Counted from the stretch's first letter, positions 1 through 11,232 are shown. The stretch is 50,000 nt of DNA from Cristatella mucedo (GCA_009760855.2 WPIO01000074.1:1005001-1055000); one strand, 5' to 3'. Made by a program: numbers and translations. The notes: generated by a model from the letters alone, not told the origin.

Positions 1-165
1 CGCTGCCATCCATGTTCGGATGTCATCAATACGTGCAACGAGGGTGTGCAGAGAATTCGACATGCTCGATGGCTGGGAGGGGGGGTCAATGCTAAGGTAC
101 AACTGAGTGCCATCTGCTTAGAAGTGAAAGCCTAGACTGTGCTTGGCGATCATATCCGATTAAGG
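1..165 (-). mobile_element. LINE-A reverse transcriptase fragment (palm), decayed
   Basis: Read on the minus strand, this edge fragment encodes the part of a non-LTR reverse transcriptase around the catalytic YADD box. It reads AKHSLGFHF, a stop, ADGTQLYL, and then SNSLHTLVARIDDIRTWMAA. The same segment recurs in the copies at 21650-21800 and 28500-28630. The Tyr codon of the box is a stop and the second catalytic Asp is Gly, so this copy is dead. It runs off the left end of the window, where the thumb and 3' tail should lie. Confidence 0.85.
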
Positions 166-270
166 TTTGTCCGTGGAGGATGCGACTCGTCAATGGAATA
201 CAAAAAAAAGGCCACAAGTGCTACGCGGTGGACAACAGGCTCGTCTCATTGCGAGCCTGTTATCATGTTT

Positions 271-368
271 GCTCGAGCTCAAATTACGCTCATGCTTAGT
301 GTTCAAATTACACTCGAGCTCGAATTACACTCAAATTACACTCATGTTTACCTGTGCTCAAATTACAA
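271..368 (+). repeat. Irregular short tandem repeat, CAAATTAC core
   Basis: Five copies of CAAATTAC (one reads CGAATTAC) start at 280, 304, 321, 332 and 359. They are mixed with CTCGAGCTC and ACTCATG segments. The spacing varies (24, 17, 11 and 27 bases), so this looks like a shuffled or decayed minisatellite. No function is visible. Confidence 0.6.
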
Positions 369-499
369 CGGTGGGCGACCTGCCCTGGACGAATGCTAAC
401 GAGTACGCCCTGTTTCGTCCCCATGTCGCCCTGCTCTTCGGGCCTGTCATCTTGCTGACTCATCGGCATCCGTGCGCCACCCACGTGCACTTGGGGCAC

Positions 500-1110
500 G
501 CCCTGCGAGGGAAATCAGAAGGCGCCGCTTCGGGAGCGGACGAAGCTTCGGTGTGCGCGAACAGACGGACAGCACAGCACAGCACGGCGCAGCACGAAGC
601 GATGGTCCCTACTGGCGGCTCTGATCTCGGATTCACGCTGCGTCGCCGCGCTTGTTTGGCCACAGCAGCTCACTCTGTCAGGCGGATGTGTATAGGCGTC
701 AGCAGTTTTTTTGAGCGCTCGCGCACTGGCAACGGCTCGCGCGGGCATTTCTCGAGTCGCCTTTGCTGCCGCCGCCGCATTTCAGCTGCGGCGGCGGCGA
801 GCGGGCACAGAAGAAGCGAGGAAGGAAGCTGGAAGCGAGGAAGAAGAACTGGAAGGCGAAGAAGCGAGGAAGCTGACCGGAAGCGTCCGAGCGCGCGAGC
901 CGACGACAGCTGGCCGCCAGCTTCGATCGCTCGCGAGCGCTCGGTGCATTCGGTCGAATTCGGTCCGAATCTCGCCCTGCGCCGCCGCCCGCCGCCGCTT
1001 TTCACTCGTGCTCGCCTCCTCTCGCTTGTCACAGCTGCCCCATTAATGGCGCCACGACTGCGAACTGGCCGGCTGCTGCTGCTGCTGCCGAGCCCGAGGT
1101 TTCTTCAGCC
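500..1110. promoter_or_regulatory. CpG-rich block, possible promoter or first-exon region
   Basis: The block is very GC- and CpG-rich, with GCCGCC and GCGCG runs and several AGCACAGC repeats near 570-595. Open frames run on both strands here, as expected when stop codons are rare in GC-rich DNA, so no coding call is made. It ends at the LINE-A copy at 1177. A promoter role is inferred from composition only. Confidence 0.35.
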
Positions 1111-1176
1111 CAGCGAAAGAGCTAGAGTGACCAGTAGCGCTGCCGAAAACGTAGCTGCGGGTTTGCTCATCTTGTA

Positions 1177-1520
1177 GCATTTAGTTCGTATGCTCCCAAA
1201 GCCTGGAACTTCCTCCCGACCTGCGTCAGAACATCCCCTGACCTGACCACATTTAAAAGGAACTTAAAAACGCACCTTTTTAGGACAGCATTTAGTGGGT
1301 CCCTGTGATTCGTCCTTCACGTGCTCATGCGTGCTGACACGGTGCATGCTGCCACTAACCACATTTGCATGCTGACCCTGTGCACGTCACCCTAACCATA
1401 TTATTCATTTCGTTTGTTTTTCAAGCATGATTTTACTCACCATTCAATTGCATTTCACTTTGCAGCAAATGTAAAGCGCCTACAAAGAGATTGAGTTCTC
1501 TGAGGGCGCTTTATCAAGTG

Positions 1521-1555
<35 letters not shown>

Positions 1556-1556
1556 G
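1177..1556 (+). mobile_element. LINE-A 5'-truncated 3' end with (TTA)n tail
   Basis: The copy starts inside the last RT codons ([10 protein letters not shown]-like, then [14 protein letters not shown]-like), runs through the stop and 3' UTR, and ends in the family tail. Arm AAAGCGCC (1473-1480) pairs with GGCGCTTT (1505-1512), and an ATT microsatellite follows (1522-1555). It is nearly identical to 29230-29597 and 48681-49040. 5' truncation is typical of target-primed reverse transcription. Confidence 0.88.
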
Positions 1557-2189
1557 CAGCAGCAGCCCGAGAGAGCGCGCTTCCTTCGGCCGTTCGAAGG
1601 CAGCTTCCTCTTCGAGGAATTCGCCGCGGCGGCGGCGGCGGCGAGGAACAAACAATGCGCTCGCATTCCGTCGAGCAGCAGCAGCAGCAGGTGCTACTGG
1701 GCCAACCATCTGCTGGTGGCGCAAGCAGAGGGGGAGGGCGCCGCTCATGCAGCCGCCCGGCAGCTTCGTGCCGGCCGCGCATTGCTGCGGCTCAGACCGC
1801 AGAGACTCTTCGAGAGCCTAATGATCAATTGGGCCGCAATCGCGCGAGCGCTAATTTATTGGTCAATTGCCATAACGGCGGCTGTCGTAAGATTTGCGTC
1901 ACCCGTGGCCTATGCCGGCCGCCAGATATAGTTTGATATGAAGTCAGCGAGGTGCACGATCTAATGTCACGTGCTCCAAAATGGAGATTTCAGAAGGCGT
2001 GCGTGCATATGTGGATATTTGCATTTTCCTTGGCCGATCCCTCTTGGAACGACTCGATTGGCGATTACGTCCGGCAACTTGGTACACTATCTAATATCAG
2101 ACGCATCACACTGCCACGGCTTTGGCTCAAAACCCAGGGTGCAAGCAAGCACATTGCTGGCCGTCGTGGACATGTGCCGCTGTTGCAGC
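1557..2189. other. No recognisable gene; GC-rich then ordinary sequence
   Basis: The first 250 bases are rich in CAG/CTG and GGC triplets (CAGCAGCAGCAGCAG near 1675-1690) with open frames on both strands. The rest is unremarkable. I see no family signature or splice pair that supports a gene. Confidence 0.4.
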
Positions 2190-3017
2190 AAGGCACGAAA
2201 GAGTCACACGAAAAGCTGCAGTTAATGTCCGCTTCCGCCTCCGGACTGATCCGAGTTTCATTCAGGAGACTGCCTCTATGGCTAGCCATCAAGTCCGTTA
2301 CCTACTTAAGACTAGGGACTGCGATTGCTTGCAGAACATTCGACTAGCTTTCTGGTTTGGCCTCGGCTAGATTGATGCAATTCCACTTTGGCTGGGCTAC
2401 CAAAAAATGCCAGCAGGATGCGGCAGCTAGTGGTAAAATTGGCTGCAAGGCTAGTTAACAAATCCCAGAGGTTGAGTCACCTGCCGCTTTCGCTGAAAGA
2501 GCTTGGACGACGTCTGGTTAATCGACGGATACCGTGCAGAGTTTTTATGCTGACCCGCAAGGCCAAGGCCACGGCTTAGCTCCTTCACACATAGCCGAGC
2601 TACTTCTGCACCAGTTTCGGCCTCCTTGTGCCCATCGGGCCTTTATGGAGCATGTATGAGATACCCATTCCTAAACTGAAAGTCTGTTGGCGACAGAAGA
2701 TTTTTCTACGTAGGTCACACACAGACTGTGAAACTCACTGCCACAACTCTTTCCCAACGATACCTCCTGCTCTGCTGTTCACTGTGGCGCATCCTTCCCA
2801 GCCGCCCGAGCTGCTACTTCCATGCTGCTCACTTCCTCGCTGCCCTGCTGTCTTAACGGTGCTTCTCACTTCCTCTTTGTTGCGGAGATGAAGTTGGCTG
2901 GCTACCTTATTCACACCGAGAGTCGCACAGGTTGAGAGTTCGCTATATACGTAAAACCGTCCTACTTAATGCACACTTTGAGTCTTTGTGGCTGTGTGGA
3001 GTTACAGACGGAAGCAC
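2190..3017 (+). mobile_element. LINE-B 3' end, heavily decayed
   Basis: Conceptual translation in shifting frames matches the LINE-B RT C-terminus seen at 44630-45200. It gives SGLIRVSFRRLPLWLAIKS, then VVKLAARLVNKSQR, LKELG, RIPCRVFML, and then the 3' UTR landmark GAGTTACAGACGGA near 2998-3012. Several frameshifts and stops break the frame. It is the oldest-looking LINE-B copy in the window. Confidence 0.72.
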
Positions 3018-4527
3018 GTGGCTAAAATACGTCGATCGCTGCACAGCAGTCCTTCTCCCGCCTTGATCCTCGGCGAACTTCGACGCTTGCGAACTGTTCC
3101 AATTACGTGTGTTCAAATCACCGCACGGTCGGAAGGTAACCTGTCTGCATGACAATCACTGACGCGTGTACACGAGTCGTACATGCGAGGGCTGCGGGTG
3201 AAGTCCGCTGAGCGGTCGCATAGATTCCATGCACCGGATGCGAAAAGTGCTTGTCCCAAAATTACTGCTGGCCGCGGATCTATTGCGAGTGATCGCTGCT
3301 GAATGTCAGTCTCATCGAAGGCAGACATGTCTGACATGTGATGCTTCTGCTTTTCACCTCGTTTCCAATTTACGTGCATCGAAAGTGTGGAGCGAATCGC
3401 TGCACGAATTAAGAGATTTAGACGAAAAGCTGAACAGAGAGAGAGAGAGAACGAGAGAGAACGAGATAGCACCAAGGAGAGAGAGACACTGAACGACTGA
3501 AGAGAGGAACGCACTGGGGACCCAGCTGACAGAGAGTGAGGCGCATAGAGAACGAGAGGCGCACCAACAGCGGAAGGGACTGTGGCAGATGATGCAAAGG
3601 TCGAAACGCAAAGAAAAAGAGAGGAGACAAATGGAGTGACAGGTTGAGACGGTGACGACGGCAGATGCTGCCTCAAAAGAATATCCTTAAAAGTGGTGAC
3701 TGGAAAAATGAAAGTTTGCGAGCTGCATCTGAAACTGCTAAAGCAGATGGAGATGTTGCCTTGCACTATTTCAAATGAATACTTCAAAAGAATGCAAATC
3801 TCGTATCCCGATAAAGCTCTAGTTTGTTGGAGTGTGTAAGCTAGTGAAGCATTCAAAGATATTTTGTGATTCCTAGAGTGCACGGACTTCCGGATCAATG
3901 GTTTAAATAGATTTAGCGCACACGGATTTTCGGACCAAGAGCTTGAATAGATAAAAAAATGTGAAGCGATAAACTAGGAACCTGCGGATGGGCAAAAATT
4001 GAGGAAAAGTGAAGAATTAAGCAAGTGAAAACAATTGATGGTAGAGATGCCGAAATTCCTCTGCCGCTTGATGAAAAAAGACAGAAAAAACGCAAAGATG
4101 AAAAAGGGGGAAGCAAGCGCTGCAGCGCTCGGAACAGGGAAGCAAGAGCGGGGAAGTGGGAGGAGGAGAGAAAAAGCGAAGTATGGAAGGTAAGACTAGG
4201 ACGCAAGAGCGGGGAAGCGGGAGGGGGCAGGGCAGGGCAGGGCAGTAATCGGGCGGAGGGAGAAGCAGAGGAAAGGAAGGAGTGGAGCACGGAAGCGGAA
4301 AAGAAGCCGGAGCCGGAAGCAGCGGCGGCTGCAATACGATGATTACGATCGAGTTTAGGAGCAGACGACCTCGACGCACAGGAAGTGAAAGCAGAAAAAA
4401 GCGAAGGACACGGCGATTGTGCATTTACATTATTAAATGCATTTAATTAATTTGAATGAGCGGCATTTACATTATTATCGGATGCCCGCTCAGAAGGATT
4501 TAGAAGATTCGGGAGGAGTAAAACAAT
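3018..4527. other. No gene recognised; contains purine-rich stretches
   Basis: Two plus-strand purine-rich tracts stand out: GAGA repeats at about 3437-3550, and a GGAAG/GGGGAAG-rich stretch at about 4075-4320. Long open frames on the minus strand here are Ser/Leu/Phe/Pro-rich and follow from the purine bias. I see no exon signals that I trust. Confidence 0.5.
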
Positions 4528-4635
4528 AGTAATAATAATATCATTCCGTTTTTTATCGAGCCCTGAGAGAACTCAATGTCTTTCGAGGCAGGCACTTTAA
4601 GTTTGCTGCAAAAAGGAAGCACGATCGAATAAATA
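4528..4635 (-). mobile_element. LINE-A solo 3' tail
   Basis: The minus strand carries only the last ~100 bases of LINE-A. The plus strand shows AATAATAATA, CCCTGAGAGAACTCAATG, GGCACTTTAAGTTTGCTGCAAA and GCACGATCGAA, the reverse of the family tail. It is a short 5'-truncated insertion, diverged from the consensus at several sites. Confidence 0.75.
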
Positions 4636-5124
4636 CTCGTCGTTAGCTAGAGCGACGAGGAGCAGCAGTGTGTACTCGGCACGGCCGGTGCACAGGCAAA
4701 ACGTCCACGCCATCCTGCAAATCTGGCGCTCCTTCCGGCGGAACATCTCGGGACGATCGCACGAACACGATCGCGTCTCAGCGCGACATTGCATTCGGCG
4801 GACCTGGCCTCAACAGACACGATGCAGGAAGTGTCGCCGGAAGCGAGACTGAGCGGCTACTCTTCAGCAGCGACGCACTTCTCCGACGATGATGATTCTT
4901 CAAGGTGGATTCTTCAAGATGGCCTCTTCAAGATGGCGCTTCCTTTCGTGCCGAATCTTGAATGCCTTCACGCAGAAGGTTTCTGGTGAAGTGCTTTCCC
5001 CTAGGGTGTCACACGAAAGAGCCATCCATCGTTGGTGTCGTAGTGAGATTGGGCGAGGGAAGAGTTAAGAGTCGCTGGGACTTTTCCAGCTCGCTTGAAT
5101 GTCTCTCAACATCACATCCTCTCG

Positions 5125-5730
5125 CAAGGAACAGCGTAGTGCCTTCAGCGCGCGCGCGCGCCCGCACACAAGCGCACGCGCGTACTCAAGCGCGGGCGAC
5201 ACGGCGCAGTACGCAGTACGCGCGCGGCGCGCACTACTTGCCGACTCGCGCACGCACGAGCGTGCGTATCGATTCGTGCGGCGTGTGCCGCACCACCGCC
5301 TTTCTGGCGGTCCGCGGTTGCATTGGCCGTACTTTAGAAGAAAGTTCAAGGACGTCAACGCGCGCGCGCGCGCGCGCGCGCGCGCGCGCGCCGTCCATTG
5401 AGGAGCAGGAGCTCCGCGCCGTTGCGCAGCTGACCGTGAGCTTTTGTGCCGCGGCAGTCACCTCGCGAGATGTCGCCCGGGGTCGACAAAGGAGCGGCGG
5501 CAATCGGGCGAGCGGCTGAGCGGCGAGAACAAGGCTCTCGCGGCGAGCGAGCAGCAGAACGAGGCGCCGCTCCGCTTCTTGGCACCCTGCGAAGGCTCTC
5601 GCCTGCCTGCCTGCCTGCGAGCGCCTGGTGGTGGCGGCGGCGGCGCGTCTCAGCTTCAGCTGCTCAGGAAAGCCGAGTGCAGCCGACGAGAGCTGCTGAC
5701 GACCACCGCCGGACGTGAGTAGAAGACGCC
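5125..5730. promoter_or_regulatory. CpG-rich block with (CG)16 tract
   Basis: The sequence is dense in CpG, with alternating GCGCGC segments near 5150-5235 and a perfect CG run at 5359-5390. The block ends at a good splice-donor match (GTGAGT at 5714). It may be a promoter with a first exon. The alternating purine-pyrimidine run is the classic Z-DNA-forming type. Confidence 0.4.
5470..5713 (+). CDS. Candidate first coding exon (partial gene, unknown product)
   Basis: An ATG in fair context (GAGATGT) opens a frame that stays open for 81 codons and one extra base, to the donor GAC|GTGAGTAG. The predicted peptide begins MSPGVDKGAAAIGRAAERRE and is Arg/Ala-rich without a known domain. GC-rich DNA gives long chance frames, so the donor is the main support. 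It could equally be a 5' untranslated exon. Confidence 0.22.
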
Positions 5731-6369
5731 GTGGGCTTCCGCGGGTCTGACGCCGGCGCTGAACTCCGCGTTCGCAAAGGCAGAAAGCGAAAAGCCGCCG
5801 TCGGCTATTCAAAAGCCTCGATAGCGCAGCGGCAGAAGAGCCTTGGCGGGGTTGCTGCCGCCTGCAGCTTGCTGTGGGCACTAAACGGCCGCCTGCTGCC
5901 GAACTCGAAGGACGCGAGGTCAGGCTCGTGCAGTGCTATCTATCGCCTCAGCCCTTGGTTAAGAACTAAAGTACGTTGCTAAGGGCTGCTGTGCAATCGT
6001 AAAACTGCGTCAGAGCCTTGGGTTTTGATGTAATAAAGCGAGATCAATCGCTTGACTTTTTTTCGGGGTATTTGATTTGATTGGGGACATTCTAACAAAG
6101 TAACGAATGTAGCGGGCATAGGAAAACAATGGCAGCCAGCGTGCGCTAAGCTCTATTGGGTATTTATAGAATAAAGGATTTTGTATTCGATAAATTTGGT
6201 ATTGAGACAAAATGCCCATTGATGTATTTTGTTACTATTTGCCTGTTCGAAGCACACATACCTGCGCGTATGCACAGACACGATACAAAGAAGGATGAAG
6301 GATGTTACATATTCGTACCTATGCATGTCATATGAGCACTAGTTAGTGAATATAAAGAAACACACACAG
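5731..6369. other. No gene recognised
   Basis: The segment at 5815-5875 weakly resembles the 3' part of SINE-D on the minus strand (GCGGCAGAAGAGCCTT), but I cannot find a head. The rest is AT-richer ordinary sequence without recognisable features. Confidence 0.4.
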
Positions 6370-6475
6370 ACAGATAAATATACATTTCATTTGTATAGCG
6401 CCCTACGAGAAAATACACCTTATTCAGTCGCTTCACATATGCCCAGGGGCTCGGGCCCACTACCTCGGCCATCAA
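6370..6475 (-). mobile_element. SINE-C copy, 5'-truncated
   Basis: On the minus strand a B-box-like segment (GTGGGCCCGAGCCCC) is followed by GCATATGTGAAGCG and a tail ending TAGGGCGCTATACAAATG. The copies at 44285-44400 and 46500-46640 are colinear over this span. The tRNA-like A-box half is missing or unrecognisable. The tail resembles the LINE-A 3' end (see findings). Confidence 0.65.
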
Positions 6476-6740
6476 TCTCGCAGGCGATCTCGAAAAATCT
6501 CACAGACAATCTCGCACACTAAGAGAACAACAAGAAAGAAGTCATTTGGGGATAGGCATGGTTAAAAATGAAAACTACTGAGTAATGACCTGGGATAAGT
6601 ATTCCAGTTTTGCTATCTTCAACGTGACAAAGAACAGTAGAGTAACTATTTTCGAATGCCATCGTAGCCGGAAGCTGGTTTAATGACCTAGCCATTAGAC
6701 GCGTGAAGCCAAGGTACACGATCGTGGATTTGGCTAGAAA

Positions 6741-7005
6741 CGCATCTATTTATCACAGCATGTAGTTGGTCCACACGATTCGTCCTTTGTGTGCTTACGC
6801 GTGCTGGCACTGTGCATGCTGCCACTAACCAAATTTACATGCCGACTCTATGTATGTCACCTCTCACCGTGTTACGCTTGTTGTTCATTGAGCAAGCTAC
6901 CCCTAACCATTTGATCATGCTTCCTTTACAGCAAATGTAAAGTGCCTAGGGAAAAATTGAGTTTTCTAAGGCTGCTATAACAAATGTATCATTGCTATTG
7001 TCACA
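6741..7005 (+). mobile_element. LINE-A 3' end, diverged subfamily
   Basis: The copy matches the 3' UTR of LINE-A. Landmarks are the end of the RT frame (ACGCATCTATTTATCACAGC), GATTCGTCCTTTGTGTGC, GTGCATGCTGCCACTAACC, and a tail GCAAATGTAAAGTGCCTAGG...GGCTGCTATAACAAATG. The tail stem has lost pairing, and the (TTA)n is eroded to mixed triplets. Upstream sequence from about 6600 may be an unalignable extension. Confidence 0.75.
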
Positions 7006-7149
7006 GTCATGCTGCTGACTAGCCAACTAATATCAAAGTTAATGTCGGAGAAGGAAGGGATGTCTACATATACGGTTCTCCATATTGTAGCTAAGGTGAG
7101 CAGTGCTACGACACATCGGCGCTGCCGCCGAAACGGCAACCACGGAACG

Positions 7150-7204
7150 ATGAACCTGACGAGGCTGCTGCTGGCCACACTACTATCTATGATGACAATT
7201 GCAG
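7150..7204 (+). CDS. Candidate signal-peptide exon of a secreted or membrane protein
   Basis: ATG at 7150 (GGAACGATGA) opens MNLTRLLLATLLSMMTIAG. This has a short polar N-terminus with one Arg, a Leu-rich hydrophobic core and a small-residue end, the layout of a cleavable signal peptide. The frame runs directly into the donor GCAG|GTCAGT at 7205, giving a 55-base exon ending in phase 1. No downstream exon can be assigned with confidence. A LINE-A copy sits at 7812-8310 in what would be the intron. Confidence 0.38.
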
Positions 7205-7205
7205 G

Positions 7206-7811
7206 TCAGTGAGCTTTTGATTGAGTATTGGTGTAGGGGAGCTGTGTAACTGTGCTTCGAGCGTTGGCCGCTCGGAGTGGCGAATACACAGAGATTCAGG
7301 TTGGAGCAAAAAACACAGAAATTCCCATTAACAGGGAGGATTGCTGGGTTAATGGCTGCGTAGGCGAGTGTTGGTCGAGATGGCGAGTCCGATAGCGCCC
7401 TAGATGTGCACCCTGAAAGCTCATCGTCACAGATGGATAGGTAAGCTCTCCGCCTCAGCATAGGCGGAGAAACACTCTGGCGAGGCGATCGGTGTCAAGC
7501 GCCTGCACGTATTTTGCTCGCTGCTGACACCTGGGTGCCAGGCTGGAGCTGATGAGCTGCTCCATTTTATTCTCATCGAAGGCAGCGGCGGGCTCGGAAG
7601 GCCAGCCAAGACTTTGTCATCTGGAGAGTCACCATTTTTCAAGCACTTGCAGGCGGGCTACTTTAATTCATAGCTCTTTTATTTGGCAGACTGCGCTTTG
7701 GCAGAATGACTTTGCAGCGATAGCGTGTGCCAACATTTCAGTAAGAAATTCACTGCTTATGAGTCGACGAATGAAAACCATGAAAGATAAGGCATAATTC
7801 TAAAATTTGCT
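7206..7811. other. Ordinary sequence, possibly intronic
   Basis: It follows the candidate donor at 7205. No transposon family of this window matches it, and open frames on both strands are short and unremarkable. It would be intron if the 7150 exon is real. Confidence 0.3.
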
Positions 7812-8310
7812 TACAGTTGGTGCAAAACTCTGCCACTAGGTTTGTCTGTCGTGAGCGTCATAGCTGCCACAACACGCCACACCACACCACTTCTCATTGA
7901 CCTGCACTGGCTCCCAGTCAAGCAGCTAATCGAGTTCTAGGTTCTGCTACTCACTTTTAAGTCCATTAATTTTTTGGCTCCAGCCTACCAATCAAAGTTA
8001 CTCCATTGCTACTCGAAGTATTGTACCATCTGCTTTTCTAAATAAAATATTTTAGCTGCACCTAGGACAAATCTCAAGTCGTTTGGGGACTTTGTCTTTA
8101 GCTTGCATGGTCCCCAAAGTCCTTTGTGTGCTCGTGCGTGCTGATGCTGTGCATGCCACCTCTAATAATTTTATGTTTGTTGGCATTGAGCATGGTACCA
8201 CTAACCATCCAAAAATGCTTTCTTTGCGCATATGCAAAATGCCTAGAAAGAGATCAAGTTTTCTGATGGCGGTATACAAATATAAAATGATTATTAATAT
8301 TAATATTTTT
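7812..8310 (+). mobile_element. LINE-A 3' end, old copy
   Basis: It begins with the RT C-terminal landmark QLVQNSA-like (TTGGTGCAAAACTCTGCC). It continues through LIDLHWLPVKQ-like sequence (GACCTGCACTGGCTCCCAGTCAAGC) and LAPAYQS, with stops and frameshifts, then the 3' UTR GTGCTCGTGCGTGCTGATGC and the tail TGCCTAGAAAGAGATCAAG. The (TTA)n has become TTAATATTAATA. It is less similar to consensus than the copies at 28 kb and 48 kb. Confidence 0.85.
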
Positions 8311-8425
8311 ACTAAAATTGTATCTCAAACTGTACATCTTACCTACCAAACCAACGTCTCCAGCCGTGCGTGCCCTGTTGATGCTGTGTCTGCGCCGTTC
8401 TAGTAACCGTGTGCTGAACCCGTAG

Positions 8426-8770
8426 GTGAAACGGCCACCTGACGTTGGCGAAATTCATTCACCCATTTTAGCAGAGGTTGTCAATTCGGCACCATCAATC
8501 ATTGACAGATTCGCCACTGCTGGTCAATCAAACCACGGCGAAGTACATGCCAGCCCTGCTCCTACGACCGCGAAGCTGCCAAAGGATCGTCACAGTGACA
8601 AGGACACGGCCGTCTCTAGTCTGAGCTCGTCTGCGTCAGTATCACATGTCCGCAACGGCTTAATCCCAAAGCCGACGCCAGTGGAACAGGATCCCAAGTT
8701 TGACTCAAATGCCATAAACGTATACATTCCTCCCTTCGCTATCGGCACAATCACTGGCCTAGATAAGTGA
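8426..8770 (+). CDS. Candidate terminal exon, polar low-complexity protein
   Basis: A 114-codon open frame starts after a TAG that would serve as an AG acceptor (CCCGTAG|GTGAAACGG) and ends at TGA 8768-8770. The product is rich in Ser, Ala, Pro and Asp with no domain I know, and ends YIPPFAIGTITGLDK. Its phase (0) does not match the phase-1 end of the 7150 exon, so an intermediate exon would be needed. It may also be a chance frame, since the acceptor has a weak pyrimidine tract. Confidence 0.22.
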   Translation: MKRPPDVGEIHSPILAEVVNSAPSIIDRFATAGQSNHGEVHASPAPTTAKLPKDRHSDKDTAVSSLSSSASVSHVRNGLIPKPTPVEQDPKFDSNAINVYIPPFAIGTITGLDK

Positions 8771-9404
8771 AGCCTACGCAAGGAAGTCAGCTGTGGCAGC
8801 CAGCTTGAAAGTGCAATGGCTCTCGACTATGCAATGCGAGCTATATCTCCACTGGAATCAGCAAGCATAGCGACCTACTGCAAGATCTCTAGAGCATTTC
8901 TTTGATATTGCCCAGGAAAATGGTCTACTAATTTGTATGGTGAAGATGCAGGGATCATTTGGCTGTCGACAAGTTCTATTCCTAGAGGCTTGACGGCTTG
9001 TTAGAAAGCAAGTGCACCAAATACTCCGGCCTTCCTTAAGCCGTTCAGCCGTTGAAGCCACGAAAGCCGTGTAAAGGTAAAGGTCACCCGTCGTTATTAT
9101 AATCGTCGGTCATGAAATGAATCACGCGCAGGTGAAGCCTGTCTGCTATGACGGCTATGGATCGAATGTAGCGGGCAGCTTTTGGCATTTCTTTCGCGAC
9201 GTACTTTACGTTTGATATATTACGGCCTCTGGAGATTCAGGATACACCGCATAGCTGCTGGAGTAGCATTTGCAAGTTTATAATTCAGCGTGAAAGTGGT
9301 CAAATGCAAGACTTGAAGTGACAAGCACAAGGTAATATGGATTTTGCATGGAACTGCCAAATAAGGGCTGGTGCGACGATTGCCCGGCTGGACTGCCAAG
9401 ATGG
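8771..9404. other. No gene recognised
   Basis: The sequence has ordinary composition. No match to the repeat families here and no convincing splice-bounded frame was found. Confidence 0.4.
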
Positions 9405-9408
9405 CATT

Positions 9409-9440
9409 AGCAGCAGCAGCAGCAGTAGCAGCAGCAGCAA
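9409..9440 (+). repeat. (AGC)n microsatellite
   Basis: AGCAGCAGC repeats are interrupted once by AGT. The tract sits just upstream of a CpG-rich block. Confidence 0.85.
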
Positions 9441-9499
9441 CGCGTACCCACAAGTGCATTAACCAGTGCTCTGCAGAGCATATAAAGTCCACGTGACCT

Positions 9500-10080
9500 C
9501 ATGCCGAGGCGCTCTCGATGGCTTTTGTTTCGAATGCAGGGTCATGGCGGGGCGATGCCGTGGCAGCACCGCTGGCAACGGTCAAAGCTGCAATGAATTT
9601 CACAAATGGCCGGTCGGCCAGAGCACAGCATCGAGTGGCGACCCAGAGAGCCATCAGCTCGCGCCTCCGCCGAAGGCTGGGCGCGCGCGAGAGTCGAACT
9701 TTCGAATGCTGCCCGCTGGAGTGAGCTGGATTGATTTTGCCCGAACGCTCGCCGACGACGCGTCAAGCCAAAGGTCGAAGGTCGCCGCGACTCGCCGAGC
9801 TCTGCGCGCCCGAGCGTGGCGTTTCGCTGGAGGTTCGACGCTCGACTGTCGCCGAGCAGCTGCTACTCCATTAGGATCAAACTGTGCCGCTCTGCGCTGC
9901 GCACTGCGGCACTAAAAGGGAAAGCGATGATTGAAAATAGCCCGGCGATCGGGCGGGCACTTCGCTACCCCGCTAGGCGAGAAAGCGTCGTCGTAAAGTT
10001 GGGGCGATCAGAGGATCGTCAAAGACTTCGGCATGCACCCGTGCTCAAAGTACTCGTGCCAGCGTCGCCTGGGAAGTAAG
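9500..10080. promoter_or_regulatory. CpG-rich block
   Basis: The block is GC- and CpG-rich with open frames in several phases on both strands. Donor-like sites occur at its 3' side (GGGAA|GTAAGC near 10075 and AGAT|GTGAGT near 10229). A promoter with a first exon is possible, but composition is the only evidence. Confidence 0.3.
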
Positions 10081-10307
10081 CTAGCAGTCGCGACGCCGTC
10101 GGAAGGCGACTAGATGAGGCCGAAGACTGCATTGTCGAGTTGCAATGCAGAAACTGCTGTCCGCCTATAGAACAGGGCAAGCCGTTTACAAGGGAGTTTA
10201 CGAACGCTCAGATCCGGCGGAAGATGTAAAAGATGTGAGTAGAGTTGCATGGACTGACGACGAGTAAGAGTAATTAAAAAAATGGATATAATATAACATA
10301 AACATAT

Positions 10308-10328
10308 ATATATATATATATATATATA
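10308..10328. repeat. (AT)n microsatellite
   Basis: A short perfect TA/AT run lies within a longer A/T-rich stretch (10270-10350). Confidence 0.85.
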
Positions 10329-10560
10329 ATAACATATAAATAATATAAATAAAAATGTAAGAAAATTTGCGATATTGTTTAAATAAAAGGAAAAGCTTCA
10401 CGAGCCGCGGTCACTCAGGGTAGCCTAATCTTCCAAATACTTTCAGCTAACAGTCGAAGTCGGAGGAATAACTGCCATGGTACTTACGAGGCTGCTTCAG
10501 CAAAAGCTGCATCGGCGTCCTGAAGCTCATGCCAGGAATTGTGTCGCCATACTGCTATTT

Positions 10561-11232
10561 AATAATAATAATGATAATAATACACTTGATAAAGCAACCC
10601 AGAGAAGTCAGTGTCTTTCTAGGCGCTTTACGTATGCTGCAAAGGGAAATGCGATTGAATGGTGAGTAATATCCTGCTTAATAAACAACATGAATGACAT
10701 GGTTAGGGTGTCATGCACAGAGTCAGCATGCAAGTGTGGTCAGGGGCAGCATGCACAGTGTCAGCACGCATAAGCGCATATAAGACGAATCACAGGGACC
10801 CACTACATGTCGTCATAGGTAGCTGCGTTCCTAAGTTCTTTTTAAATGTGGTCAAATCAGGGGATATTCTGACGCAAGTCGGGAGTGAGTTCCACGCTTT
10901 GGGAGCATATGAACCAAATGCACGGTCTCCAAAGGATTTGAGGTTTGTAAGTGGTATTGGTAAACTGCTGGATTCCGAAAAGCGGGTGGTGCGATGCTTG
11001 GCCTGGTGGGGGAGTAGATCTGAGAGATAGGCTGGAGCCAAAGGATTAAGTTACCTAAAAGTAAGCGACAAAAAATTAAAGTCGATCCGTTGCTTGACTG
11101 GTAGCCAGTACAGGTCGGCGAGAAGCGGTGTGACGGGAAAGACAGCTTTAAAAAATCTGAATACCAAGCGCGATTGCACTTCGCTGACAGTATCGTATCT
11201 ATAACACGACAAGACCCAGAACTTACCACCTA
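10561..11232 (-). mobile_element. LINE-A 5'-truncated copy
   Basis: Read on the minus strand, the element contains the RT thumb region (LHWLPVKQRID-like, [38 protein letters not shown]), the stop, the full 3' UTR, and the tail ending in imperfect (TTA)n at 10561. Part of the frame is intact for about 80 codons (10790-11041). It is broken further upstream near 11050-11200, where the sequence diverges. Confidence 0.9.

Noticed and set aside
3354-4424. Ser/Leu-rich and Pro-rich minus-strand proteins
   Set aside because: They arise from polypurine bias on the plus strand.
5811-5880. Seventh SINE-D copy
   Set aside because: Only about 20 bases resemble the 3' part, and neither head nor 3' hairpin is present.
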